Assembly: GCF_014697125.1 (NCBI RefSeq)
Contig: NZ_JACJRG010000005.1
Location: 62,001-126,000, forward strand
Direction of reading: 5' to 3'
Source of the DNA: Anabaena minutissima FACHB-250
Lineage (GTDB): Bacteria; Cyanobacteriota; Cyanobacteriia; Cyanobacteriales; Nostocaceae
DNA length: 64,000 nucleotides
Under the pieces are notes generated by a model. That model was given only the letters and a program-made list of their open reading frames with translations. It did no database searches and had not been told where the DNA came from. Below, in pieces: positions 18,401 to 25,593 of this stretch; positions within the stretch are counted from its first letter, which is position 1, and the number at the start of each line of letters is the position of its first letter. The position numbers and the translations under genes are program-made.

Positions 18401-19065
18401 GAGCAGTAGAACCCCTAATTGCTAAGCTGAATGATGCTGATAACGATATACAGCGAGCAGTAGCAGAGGTATTGGGAGAAATTAAGGATGCACGAGCAGT
18501 AGAACCCCTAATTGCTAAGCTGAATGATGCTGATAACGATATACAGCGAGCAGTAGCAAGTGCATTGGGAGAAATTAAGGATGCACGAGCAGTAGAACCC
18601 TTAATTGCTAAGCTGAATGATGCTGATAACGATATACAGCGAGCAGTAGCAAGTGCATTGGGAGAAATTAAGGATGCACGAGCAGTAGAATCCCTAATTG
18701 CTAAGCTGAATGATGCTGATAACGATGTGCAGCGAGCAGTAGAGACGGCACTAGTACAATTTGGGGATGAGAAAACTATAGAAATGTTATTAGATAGATT
18801 GTCAAATTGTGAGAATAAAAGTATGAGGATGATGGCACTCAAAGCATTATCTTGCACTTGTGATGATGACATAGATCGCAAGCTTCTTTCTAGGGATATT
18901 GATGCTTTTGATCCGTTTTTAGATCCCCATGAAGAGATTGATGCAGAGCGTATTAGTTTTGCTGCTGAACAATTAGAAATATCAGCAGATAATGTGCGTA
19001 TACGTTACCAAAAACTTGCCCGGAAGTTTGGCTTGAAATTGAAATTTTCTCCAGATGCTTTATGA
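15493..19065 (+). CDS. TIR-like / NACHT / HEAT-repeat protein (NLR-like STAND ATPase)
   Basis: 1190 residues. About 1-130: a TIR-like domain (IAHAKGEEVFAEKLAEPIR, GTVMVGESFTEEASKVL) in which the place of the catalytic Glu reads GTRLARQIVN, so it is probably inactive. About 240-600: NACHT ATPase with Walker A GDPGAGKTT (252-260) and Walker B LLLIDGLDE (347-355), then winged-helix-like sequence with FRHLTFQEYLAGLAL near 580, a hallmark of NACHT proteins. About 900-1130: HEAT repeats, six almost identical 31-residue units (909-1094) and one diverged unit. A short helical C-terminal cap follows. It overlaps the upstream TIR gene by 4 bases. STAND NTPases of this build are oligomerising sensors, several of them antiphage. 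What this one senses is unknown; the repeat region is the likely sensor. Confidence 0.9.
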   Translation: MKEIIQQVLIAHAKGEEVFAEKLAEPIRNAGYEVAHRGTVMVGESFTEEASKVLNNGCPVVLCGTIKALGTRLARQIVNAARNNYRVRVFGVQMEEEADLEVVTFDESIAHYWQDPTKATEDLIASLKKHYPLEVPTDYIKGGNDAEQRYRELALGFCDIIDLANLPELDRHIATQKLLLRQLYVALRVQVEIACKVEVNETEVEAIDKRRIALQRKRAGWSIEDRDEKDNRGQRVSIGERVAEARRLVVLGDPGAGKTTMLRWMATAYLLRLKQDPDWKDLPDVSTLPNEDWLPIIIRCRDLDETSLNGSLGDILSYTLRKAEMRESECTALGGTLRQKLQQGTALLLIDGLDEITDPRLRARFCEQIEKICDAYKQAPIIVTSRIVGYREMGYRMGRQFEHVTVAELTKEDKDDFASRWCDITESPERRERAKIDLIKDIHSAERIERLTGNPMLLTTMALVKRKVGKLPTRRHKLYAQAVDVLLNWRSQVDDPIDDDEALPQLEYIAYAMCHRGVQQLRKDEVIELCEKFREEYPNLHEVKKHTPKEFLNLLERRTGILVEAGIMAHNGRDIPVFEFRHLTFQEYLAGLALVQGHFPNRDRSLNLADYVAPLAAQIHEVESSAPFRNKEVVVTENWREALRLCVASCNDDDVDDVLRAILKPLDAEDSPTTVRPRAVLATLCLADEPNVSEQIAMKILQEFVRNIGESDGNAPFSQTSVDIAVKELAESQWAATLRLLLLQEFQQREAKDRGSCGELLGIIATESMSNDPEIIHQYYLKQVSCLKLSQEESIEASFVIKQIFLKQIFLKQILGIQTIFLHSNQIFFNDVPRMVDSLIEMLMGSAATSHAAAGLLRLLNLHFYNIRKWQPSIKEKEQLISFISNPTSDKKALALISRILGNEHEKLAVEPLIAKLNDADNNVQQAVASALGEIKDARAVEPLIAKLNNADNNVQQAVASALGEIKDARAVEPLIAKLNDADNDIQRAVAEVLGEIKDARAVEPLIAKLNDADNDIQRAVASALGEIKDARAVEPLIAKLNDADNDIQRAVASALGEIKDARAVESLIAKLNDADNDVQRAVETALVQFGDEKTIEMLLDRLSNCENKSMRMMALKALSCTCDDDIDRKLLSRDIDAFDPFLDPHEEIDAERISFAAEQLEISADNVRIRYQKLARKFGLKLKFSPDAL
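17896..17936 (+). repeat. 15-bp in-frame tandem repeat inside the NACHT-HEAT gene
   Basis: AAGCAAATATTTCTT occurs twice in tandem, followed by a partial third copy. The encoded stretch reads KQIFLKQIFLKQIL. Fifteen bases keep the frame, so copy number can vary without breaking the gene. Confidence 0.9.
18217..18774 (+). repeat. Six tandem 93-bp HEAT units
   Basis: Units start at 18217, 18310, 18403, 18496, 18589 and 18682, each encoding 31 residues built on AVEPLIAKLNDADN and ALGEIKDAR. Nucleotide identity between units is very high, including synonymous sites; variation concentrates at N/D, NV/DI and Q/R positions in mid-unit. This indicates recent amplification or gene conversion. Confidence 0.96.
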
Positions 19066-19109
19066 GAGTAGAAGATGTTTAGTATGAGGTTGGCATAATA
19101 CAGCCACAC

Positions 19110-19565
19110 TTAATTAATATTCTGCCATTCACAAGCATCTATAAATAATGATAAATGTTTAACATTAGTAGTAGCAATAATAATTTGATGCCCTTTTAAT
19201 TCTTCAATTTTTGCTTGTGCTGCTAAAATGACATCACCATCAAGAGATTTAGGATCAGCAGTAGGTTTTCCCATTTTCCTAACTTCAGCCCAGAAATTTG
19301 CAGCTAAAAGCATTACAGAAGTAGTAATAGGTAAATAAGTAATCGCTTGTTTAAGTTGATCTAACCGTTTAATCCCTGATGTTTTTCCTGCTCTCAGTAG
19401 TTCTCGTCTCACTTCATAATCAGCAATTTCAGGCAAGATTATTTGATACCCTTTTAAGGGTAAGTCATCTAACCATTCTTTACACTGCTGACAAATAGGG
19501 TTAGAATTTTTAGGATTTGTTACCATCCCTAAAATATTTGTATCTAGAAAAATAAATTTACTCAT
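19110..19565 (-). CDS. PIN-domain protein, VapC-type probable toxin
   Basis: 151 residues. The PIN fold is indicated by FLDTNILGMV with Asp8 and Asn10, a central acidic residue in LPEIADYEVRREL (Glu46 or Glu51), SLDGDVILAAQA with Asp109/Asp111 and the late IATTNVKHL with Asn134. PIN toxins are Mg2+-dependent ribonucleases that cut tRNA, rRNA or mRNA. The gene follows a 111-residue gene by 17 bases, the usual antitoxin-then-toxin order for vapBC. It is convergent with the TIR-NACHT operon, with 44 bases between the stops. Confidence 0.85.
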   Translation of the reverse strand: MSKFIFLDTNILGMVTNPKNSNPICQQCKEWLDDLPLKGYQIILPEIADYEVRRELLRAGKTSGIKRLDQLKQAITYLPITTSVMLLAANFWAEVRKMGKPTADPKSLDGDVILAAQAKIEELKGHQIIIATTNVKHLSLFIDACEWQNIN

Positions 19566-19582
19566 AAAAACTGATGCCTATT

Positions 19583-19918
19583 TTAAAAGGGATTATCATC
19601 AGTCGATTGAGTCAAATATTCCCAAGTTTCCGTTTGCTCTTGTTCATCTCCTTCTTCTAACCATTGTTTGGTTAATTGTTTAAGTGCTTGATGTTGTTGA
19701 TTTAAAACTTCTTGATTTTGTTTGTCCAAATCTTGTTGAAAATGGGTTAATACTTCTGGTTTAATAGTTACACTTTTACGAAAAACTCGTATAATTTCTA
19801 GCAAATTTGACCAGTATTCTTTGGGTGTTGCTTGAATTTCTCCTAAAATTTCTATCAAACAAGTTTCTTCATGAGTCTTACTGATTTCAGCTTTATTAAT
19901 TAAGTTGGGTTGAGTCAT
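19583..19918 (-). CDS. Hypothetical protein, probable antitoxin for the PIN gene
   Basis: 111 residues, acidic and glutamine-rich, predicted mostly helical: a short N-terminal segment, a core with TPKEYWSNLLEIIRVFRKSV, then a Gln/Glu-rich helix (about 60-95). No AbrB, RHH or Phd DNA-binding motif is apparent, so it is not one of the standard VapB families I recognise. Its place directly before the PIN gene (17-base gap) argues for an antitoxin. Many cyanobacterial PIN genes have such unclassified partners. The assignment is by position only. Confidence 0.6.
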   Translation of the reverse strand: MTQPNLINKAEISKTHEETCLIEILGEIQATPKEYWSNLLEIIRVFRKSVTIKPEVLTHFQQDLDKQNQEVLNQQHQALKQLTKQWLEEGDEQEQTETWEYLTQSTDDNPF

Positions 19919-19983
19919 TAGTAATCATTCCTCATTAGAATAATATCAGTGAAGGTGAGCTAAAAAAGCCCACCCTAATTAAA

Positions 19984-22608
19984 CTATACCAACAAAGCCT
20001 GCTCCTCTTGAGAAATCACCCTTCCTTCATCCTCAAAACCGGCGATTTGATCAAAGTTCAAATACCGATATAAATTCTCAGCAAAAGGATGAATCTTATT
20101 CGCCACAATATCCAGATATTCCTGCACTGTGGGAATGCGTCCAAACAAGGCACAAACTGCGGCTAATTCGGCAGAACCTAAATACACTCTCGCACCTTTA
20201 CCCATGCGATTATTAAAGTTGCGGGTAGAGGTAGAAAATACAGTTGTGCCATCAGCAACTCTTGCTTGATTTCCCATACATAAACTGCATCCTGGCATTT
20301 CTGTTCTTGCACCAGCCGCACCAAAAACGCTGTAAACACCTTCTTCTTTTAACTGGTGTTCATCCATGCGGGTGGGTGGTGCTATCCACAGGCGAGTTTT
20401 GACTTCACCTGCACCTTCCAAAACTTTCGCTGTTGCTCGATAATGACCAATATTTGTCATACAAGAACCAACAAATACTTCTTGTACTGGATCATTAGCA
20501 ACTTCCGATAATAACTTAACATTATCGGGGTCATTTGGTGCAGCCACAATTGGTTCTTTGATTTCGTTCAAATCAATTTCAATGATTGCGGCATATTCTG
20601 CATCTGCGTCGGCTTCTAGTAATGCAGGATTTGCTAACCATTCTTCCATTTTGGCGACGCGGCGCATGATAGTACGTGCGTCTTGATAGCCTCTAGCTAC
20701 CATATTTTTGAATAGGGCAATATTAGAACGCAGATATTCCGAAACTGTTTCTTGACTTAGTTTAATGGTGCAGCCTGCACAAGAACGTTCGGCGGAAGCA
20801 TCTGTCAGTTCAAAGGCTTGTTCTACTTTTAAATCTGGTAAGCCTTCCATTTCTAAAATTTTGCCGGAGAAGATGTTTTTCTTGTTCTCTTTCTCGACGG
20901 TTAGCAAACCTTGTTGCATGGCGACATAAGGAATGGCGTTGACAATATCTCTTAAGGTGATACCGGGTTGCAATTCTCCTGTAAATCTGACTAAAACTGA
21001 TTCTGGCATATCTAAAGGCATGACACCCAACGCACCAGCAAAGGCTACTAACCCAGAACCGGCGGGGAAGGAAATTCCCAAGGGGAAGCGGGTGTGAGAG
21101 TCTCCACCTGTGCCTACGGTGTCGGGTAACAGCATCCGGTTGAGCCAAGAGTGAATGATACCATCACCGGGACGCAAGGCGACACCACCACGGGAGGAGA
21201 AGAAATCGGGTAAGTCGTGGTGGGTTTTGATGTCTACGGGTTTGGGATAGGCGGCGGTGTGACAGAAACTCTGCATTACTAAGTCTGCACTGAAACCGAG
21301 ACAAGCGAGTTCTTTGAGTTCGTCGCGGGTCATGGGGCCAGTGGTATCCTGAGAACCAACAGTAGTCATGATGGGTTCGCAGGATGTACCGGGACGCACA
21401 CCTGATAAACCGCAAGCTTTACCTACCATTTTTTGGGCGAGGGTGTAGCCTTTACCTGTGTCGCCTGGTTGGTGGGGACGGATGAAGACGGTGCTGGGTT
21501 CTAAACCTAATGCCTGGCGGGTTTTGTCGGTGAGGGTACGTCCAATTAGTAGGGGGATGCGTCCACCGGCGCGGACTTCATCGAGAATGGTGTCTGGTTT
21601 GAGGGTGAAGGTAGAAATGACTTCGCCATCTTCGTTGGTAATTTCACCTTTGTAGGGATAGATGGTAATTACCATGCCGGTTTCGAGTTTGGTGACATCG
21701 CACTGAATAGGCAAAGCACCGGCATCTTCGGCAGTGTTGAAAAAAATAGGCGCGATCGCACTACCTAAAATATAACCCCCAGCGCGTTTGTTGGGAACAT
21801 AGGGTATATCTTGCCCCATGTGCCATAAAACAGAGTTAATCGCTGATTTTCGAGATGAACCAGTACCCACCACATCCCCAACATAAGCTACGGGATGTCC
21901 TTTTTTCTTCAACTCAACAATGGTTTCTAAGCTTCCCGGTTGCCGTGACTCTAACATAGCCAAGGCGTGGAGGGGAATATCTGGGCGGGTGGTGGCGTGG
22001 GTGGCTGGGGATAAGTCATCGGTGTTGGTTTCCCCAGGAACTTTAAACACGGTGACGTTAATATATTCTGGTAGCTGCGGGCGAACTGTAAACCACTCTG
22101 CTTCTGCCCAAGAATTAACTACCTGCTTGGCGTAGGGGTTGATTTTGGCTAATTCCAAGACATCATGAAAGGCATCATACACCAATAATATTTTGCTGAG
22201 AGCAGTAGCGGCGGCGGCAGCGATGGGTTCTTTCCCTTCCCCTCCCATTACCAAGGGGGTATCAGCTTCTGATGTTTTAGTAGAAAGTTGCAGTAACTCA
22301 ATTAAAGACTGCACATTATAACCGCCTACCATTGTTCCCAGTAATTCCACCGCTTCAATTGAGGAAATTAAGGGGCTAGTGATTTCGCCTTTAGCAATAC
22401 CTGTAAGAAATCCAGCTTTCACATAAGCTGCTGCATCTACACCAGGGGGTATGCGATCGCGCAATAAATTTAATAATGTATCTTCTTCACCCTGGGGCGG
22501 ATTTTTCAGTAATTCGCACAATTCTGTGGTTTGCTGTGCATCTAACGGTAAGGGCGGAATACCGAGGGCTGCCCTTTCAGCAACGTGTTGACGATATTTT
22601 TCTAACAT
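19984..22608 (-). CDS. acnB: Aconitate hydratase B / 2-methylisocitrate dehydratase
   Basis: 874 residues, the normal AcnB length. Domain order is the B type: N-terminal helical HEAT-like domain (1-160), swivel domain, then the three catalytic domains. Cluster ligands are visible in SCAGCTIK and in GCSLCMGNQ near residues 770-775, with [14 protein letters not shown] between them. The enzyme interconverts citrate and isocitrate in the cytosol with a [4Fe-4S] cluster; in cyanobacteria this feeds 2-oxoglutarate for nitrogen assimilation. It is a core gene inside an otherwise accessory stretch, separated by 65 bases from the PIN module and probably transcribed from its own promoter. Confidence 0.97.
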   Translation of the reverse strand: MLEKYRQHVAERAALGIPPLPLDAQQTTELCELLKNPPQGEEDTLLNLLRDRIPPGVDAAAYVKAGFLTGIAKGEITSPLISSIEAVELLGTMVGGYNVQSLIELLQLSTKTSEADTPLVMGGEGKEPIAAAAATALSKILLVYDAFHDVLELAKINPYAKQVVNSWAEAEWFTVRPQLPEYINVTVFKVPGETNTDDLSPATHATTRPDIPLHALAMLESRQPGSLETIVELKKKGHPVAYVGDVVGTGSSRKSAINSVLWHMGQDIPYVPNKRAGGYILGSAIAPIFFNTAEDAGALPIQCDVTKLETGMVITIYPYKGEITNEDGEVISTFTLKPDTILDEVRAGGRIPLLIGRTLTDKTRQALGLEPSTVFIRPHQPGDTGKGYTLAQKMVGKACGLSGVRPGTSCEPIMTTVGSQDTTGPMTRDELKELACLGFSADLVMQSFCHTAAYPKPVDIKTHHDLPDFFSSRGGVALRPGDGIIHSWLNRMLLPDTVGTGGDSHTRFPLGISFPAGSGLVAFAGALGVMPLDMPESVLVRFTGELQPGITLRDIVNAIPYVAMQQGLLTVEKENKKNIFSGKILEMEGLPDLKVEQAFELTDASAERSCAGCTIKLSQETVSEYLRSNIALFKNMVARGYQDARTIMRRVAKMEEWLANPALLEADADAEYAAIIEIDLNEIKEPIVAAPNDPDNVKLLSEVANDPVQEVFVGSCMTNIGHYRATAKVLEGAGEVKTRLWIAPPTRMDEHQLKEEGVYSVFGAAGARTEMPGCSLCMGNQARVADGTTVFSTSTRNFNNRMGKGARVYLGSAELAAVCALFGRIPTVQEYLDIVANKIHPFAENLYRYLNFDQIAGFEDEGRVISQEEQALLV

Positions 22609-22860
22609 CTTTGTGTTCTCTCTTTTTATGTTCTTACCTTAATTATGAAGTATTTTTAGACAAAACTTAGCTATCAAAGTTTACCCGATTTTCTGTCTAA
22701 AAGCCTTACTGGTAATCGCTTAGGAGATTTTTTATTTTATACTTAAAGTATAGTTTTGATGCCAAATATTCACTGAAGATATTTTAATTACCTACACAGC
22801 TAGGGGCAGAATATATCCTGCCCCTATAGTATATATTCCTCTCACTTGAGAACTGTTACA

Positions 22861-23256
22861 CTAGGCGGTCATAGCAGTTTCATTTGATGTTTTATCTGTA
22901 TTAGATTTCAAGCGCGTCAATCTGCTTTTACGGATACGTTCACTATCTCGAACTCCGCCTGCAAGTTCATATTCACTACTGTTTTTACCATACTTGAAAC
23001 CAACTCCCATCAGCATTTTATCTGAAACCTGACTTAAGTTTTTTTCCATGTCATCTAGCTTCTTTTTAGAAGAGTCTATCATTGCTATAGCAGCATTATA
23101 ATCATCAAGCATATTGTGAAATATATCGATTAATTGCGTTAGGTTTTGCAAGTTGCAAGTATCATCTAAATTGAGATTTGGATCAATTGCTTTCAGTCCG
23201 GCAACTCTAAACTCTGCTTTTTCTAGAATCCGGGAACTACGCTTTTTTCTAGCCAT
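22861..23256 (-). CDS. Conserved-looking hypothetical protein with coiled coil
   Basis: 131 residues. The N terminus is strongly basic (MARKKRSSRILEKAEFR); the middle (about 40-85) is predicted helical and coiled coil with IDIFHNMLDDYNAAIAMIDS and KKKLDDMEKNLSQVSDKML; the tail is rich in Arg, Ser and Thr. A GVGFKYGKNSSEYELAGGVR segment looks like a conserved core. I cannot assign a family. It stands alone, with 7 x 21-bp repeats and palindromic elements upstream. Function unknown. Confidence 0.65.
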   Translation of the reverse strand: MARKKRSSRILEKAEFRVAGLKAIDPNLNLDDTCNLQNLTQLIDIFHNMLDDYNAAIAMIDSSKKKLDDMEKNLSQVSDKMLMGVGFKYGKNSSEYELAGGVRDSERIRKSRLTRLKSNTDKTSNETAMTA

Positions 23257-23429
23257 AAATTTACATTTTTCAAAGCTTTACAAAGCTATTTTGGCTTAAT
23301 TAAGCTAGATTTTAGTTCAGCAAAATTCACATTTTATTTTGCCAATTGTTTTATTGATGTCCGTGATTTCTCGGAATTGCTTCAATACATCGCCTTTTTA
23401 GTGCAGAGTTAAGAGCGATCGTTTTAATC

Positions 23430-23576
23430 TTAAGGCTTAGTGTTCTAGTTTTAAGGCTTAATGTTATAACCTCAAGACTTAATATTATAAGTTTAAGACT
23501 TAATATTGTAAGTTTAAAGCTTAATGTTGTGACCTTAAGCCTTAATGTTGTGACCTTAAGGCTTAATGTTGTAACC
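23430..23576. repeat. Seven tandem 21-bp repeats
   Basis: Units start every 21 bases from 23430 and follow the consensus TTAAGGCTTAATGTTGTAAC plus C. Each contains the palindrome-like TTAAGCCTTAA or a variant. The period equals two helical turns, which would place each unit on the same face of DNA. One frame is open through the array, but it has no usable start codon. Confidence 0.93.
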
Positions 23577-23686
23577 TTAATACCAATTTTATGTGAAGCT
23601 GCACAGTATTTTACTCCTCCCTAACCTTCCCCTTGTAAAGGCTACCGTGTACACACATCTTTGTTGCTAAGTGCAAAATGTGGTTT

Positions 23687-23818
23687 GATCCCCCTAAATC
23701 CCCCTTAAAAAGGGGGACTTTGATGTTGATTTTTATTCCCCCCTTTTTAAGGGGGGTTAGGGGGGATCTGAATATACTTAAATTCACAGCCAAACACTGT
23801 TCAAATCATCTCTAATAA
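23687..23818 (+). repeat. Palindromic interspersed repeat, copy 1
   Basis: Begins GATCCCCCTAAATCCCCCTT and holds two hairpins (CCCCCTTAAAAAGGGGG and CCCCCCTTTTTAAGGGGGG), then a shared tail to CATCTCTAATA. About 93 percent identical by eye to copy 2, which starts 161 bases further on. Confidence 0.9.
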
Positions 23819-23847
23819 GATGTTGGAAAATGTATTAAATCAGTTGA

Positions 23848-23979
23848 GATCCCCCTAAATCCCCCTTAAAAAGGGGGACTTTGATGTTGATTCTTATTCC
23901 CCCCTTTTTAAGAGGGGTTAGGGGGGATCTGAATATACTTAAAATCACAGCCAGACACTGTTCCAAGCATCTCTAATAT
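23848..23979 (+). repeat. Palindromic interspersed repeat, copy 2
   Basis: Same orientation and length as copy 1, with the same hairpins and tail (AATCACAGCCAGACACTGTTCC). It ends 38 bases before the DUF559 gene. Confidence 0.9.
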
Positions 23980-24017
23980 TATTTCAGACTTTTTCAAGAA
24001 ATTTAGACACAGAAACT

Positions 24018-24401
24018 ATGACAAATAATCTTAATAGTAGCAATTTCCATTTACCTTATAATCCAAAGCTTGTGGAAAGAGCAAAAGCACTTCGTAAAAA
24101 CATGACTCCAGCAGAAAAAAAGCTGTGGTATGAGTATCTGAGGTATTTTCCATTGCGGATTTTCAGGCAACGACCAATTGATCATTTTATAGTAGATTTC
24201 TATTGTCCTACTTTACAAGTAGTAATTGAAATTGATGGGGATAGCCATTTTACTGATGAAGCTCAAAACTATGACTTAGAAAGAACAAGAATTTTAGAAG
24301 GATATGGTTTAAAGATTATTAGGTTTACAAATAATCAAGTTTTACATGATTTTGATAGTGTTTGTGAGGAGATACAGGGTTTAGTTACCTCTAAACCTTA
24401 A
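24018..24401 (+). CDS. DUF559 endonuclease-like protein
   Basis: 127 residues. LRKNMTPAEKKLWYEYLR, FRRQ-like FRQRPIDHFIVDFYCPTLQ and VVIEIDGDSHF are the DUF559 signature; Asp and Glu-x-Asp in the last two form a PD-(D/E)XK-type nuclease centre related to very-short-patch repair endonucleases. The biological role of the family is not established; members are very often carried near repeats and mobile genes. Here it is bracketed by palindromic repeats, copies 1 and 2 on the left and an inverted copy 3 on the right, which suggests the gene moved with them. Confidence 0.85.
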   Translation: MTNNLNSSNFHLPYNPKLVERAKALRKNMTPAEKKLWYEYLRYFPLRIFRQRPIDHFIVDFYCPTLQVVIEIDGDSHFTDEAQNYDLERTRILEGYGLKIIRFTNNQVLHDFDSVCEEIQGLVTSKP

Positions 24402-24420
24402 GAGGTTGTTTGAAAAGTGC

Positions 24421-24527
24421 TTGGCTGTGACTTTAGGTACATTCAGATCCCCCCTAACCCCCCTTAAAAAGGGGGGAACTAGAACTGAAATTAAAGTCCC
24501 CCTTTTTAAGGGGGATTTAGGGGGATC
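24421..24527 (-). repeat. Palindromic interspersed repeat, copy 3 (inverted)
   Basis: Reverse-complement relative of copies 1 and 2, ending GGGGGATC. It retains both C/G hairpins but diverges in the linker. It lies between the DUF559 gene and the REP-associated transposase. Confidence 0.85.
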
Positions 24528-24561
24528 TAATACTTATATTTACACCATAACAATTTTGTTT

Positions 24562-25326
24562 ATGCCTCGCCCAAAACGCAATTTACAATCAGGTTTCTCT
24601 TACCACATCACGACACGCTGTAATAACCGCGAATTTCGCCTAACGCGGTTAGAGTGTCGAGAAGTCTTGCTTTACGCTATTAAAAAAGCACAGGAAAAAT
24701 ATCAATTTAAGCTCTATGCTCTGTGCATTATGAGCAATCATGTACATTATCTACTCGAACCAAAACAACCAGAAGACTTACCTAAAATTATGCACTGGTT
24801 GAATTGGTACACCGCTATGTGTTTTAACCGGATGCTTAACCGGACTGGGCATTTTTGGGAGAAGCGTTATCACAGTACGGGTTTTCCTAATACAGATACA
24901 CGCCGCACTTTAAACACTCTGCGATATATCCATGCTAACCCAAAAGCAGCAGGAATACAGCAGGGTTTTTTCTACGACTTTAGCAATTATGGCACTCATG
25001 ACCGTTTGAGTAATGATGGTATCACTCAATGGCATCCGGCGTTTTTGCTACTGGGGAGGACGTTAGAAGAATGTGCGGCTAAGTATCGTCAGTTTTGTAA
25101 GAAATATCGCCCGAAGCCGAAGCCGGAAAAAAGGAACAATTGGGGTAGTCGCTTTTTACCGTCGTTGAAGAATAAAGGTAAGAAGAAGTCACCGGGACAG
25201 ATGAGTTTACCTTGGGATAAGCAGAGGGTAACTGAAAGTACGGAGGTGCAGGAGGTAGCAGAAAAGTTTATTCAGGCTAACTGTTATAACCCCGCAGTGC
25301 CAGGTATCGGAATTCTGAAATGTTGA
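24562..25326 (+). CDS. REP-associated tyrosine transposase (RAYT, Y1_Tnp)
   Basis: 254 residues from the ATG at 24562; the frame extends upstream through repeat copy 3 but that part is not likely protein. Features of the HUH Y1 family: SYHITTRCNNREF, the metal-binding HUH motif in MSNHVHYLLEP (about residues 70-80), GHFWEKRYHSTGF, and the probable nucleophile in LNTLRYIHANP. RAYTs are single-copy, non-autonomous-looking relatives of IS200/IS605 transposases that mobilise REP/REPIN palindromes. The C terminus (about 185-254) is basic and unlike the core. The palindromic repeats just upstream are plausible substrates. Confidence 0.88.
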   Translation: MPRPKRNLQSGFSYHITTRCNNREFRLTRLECREVLLYAIKKAQEKYQFKLYALCIMSNHVHYLLEPKQPEDLPKIMHWLNWYTAMCFNRMLNRTGHFWEKRYHSTGFPNTDTRRTLNTLRYIHANPKAAGIQQGFFYDFSNYGTHDRLSNDGITQWHPAFLLLGRTLEECAAKYRQFCKKYRPKPKPEKRNNWGSRFLPSLKNKGKKKSPGQMSLPWDKQRVTESTEVQEVAEKFIQANCYNPAVPGIGILKC

Positions 25327-25477
25327 TTCTTTCGTGCATTTGGGGCTGGTAATAAATCTTTATAAATATCTAAAAGCCTTAAATGTTACAGTTTACAAGT
25401 CTCGATGCGAGAGAAGAGACCCAAACCACCACGCGTACCCGCGAGAAGACCAAGAAAAAGAAAAACCCCAAGGAGTA

Positions 25478-25593
25478 AAATAAGAAACCCCCGCGCCATA
25501 AGCGGGAGGTGTCCTCTAGGGGAAGAGGTGTCCAACCGAAATAAGAAACCCCCGCGCCATAAGCGGGAGGTGTCCTCTAGGGGAAGAGGTGTC
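25478..25593. repeat. 55-bp direct repeat pair, 61-bp period
   Basis: 25478-25532 and 25539-25593 are identical, separated by CAACCG. Each holds CCCCGCGCCATAAGCGGG and CCTCTAGGGGAAGAGG hairpins. On the minus strand each copy encodes DTSSPRGHLPLMARGFLI. The 61-base offset is not a multiple of three, so duplication shifts the frame of the TIR-GUN4 gene. Confidence 0.97.

Noticed and set aside
18084..18881. Long minus-strand frame opposite the HEAT repeats
   Set aside because: It is the mirror of six near-identical units; the translated Ser/Ala-rich repeat has no protein character and the plus strand is clearly coding.
23367..23621. Open plus-strand frame through the 21-bp repeats (LRLNVVT units)
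   Set aside because: No start codon, and the units drift at every codon position; repeats are better explained as DNA-level.
23687..24527. Possible CRISPR array
   Set aside because: Only three copies, about 130 bases long, one inverted, with coding sequence between; they are palindromic interspersed elements.
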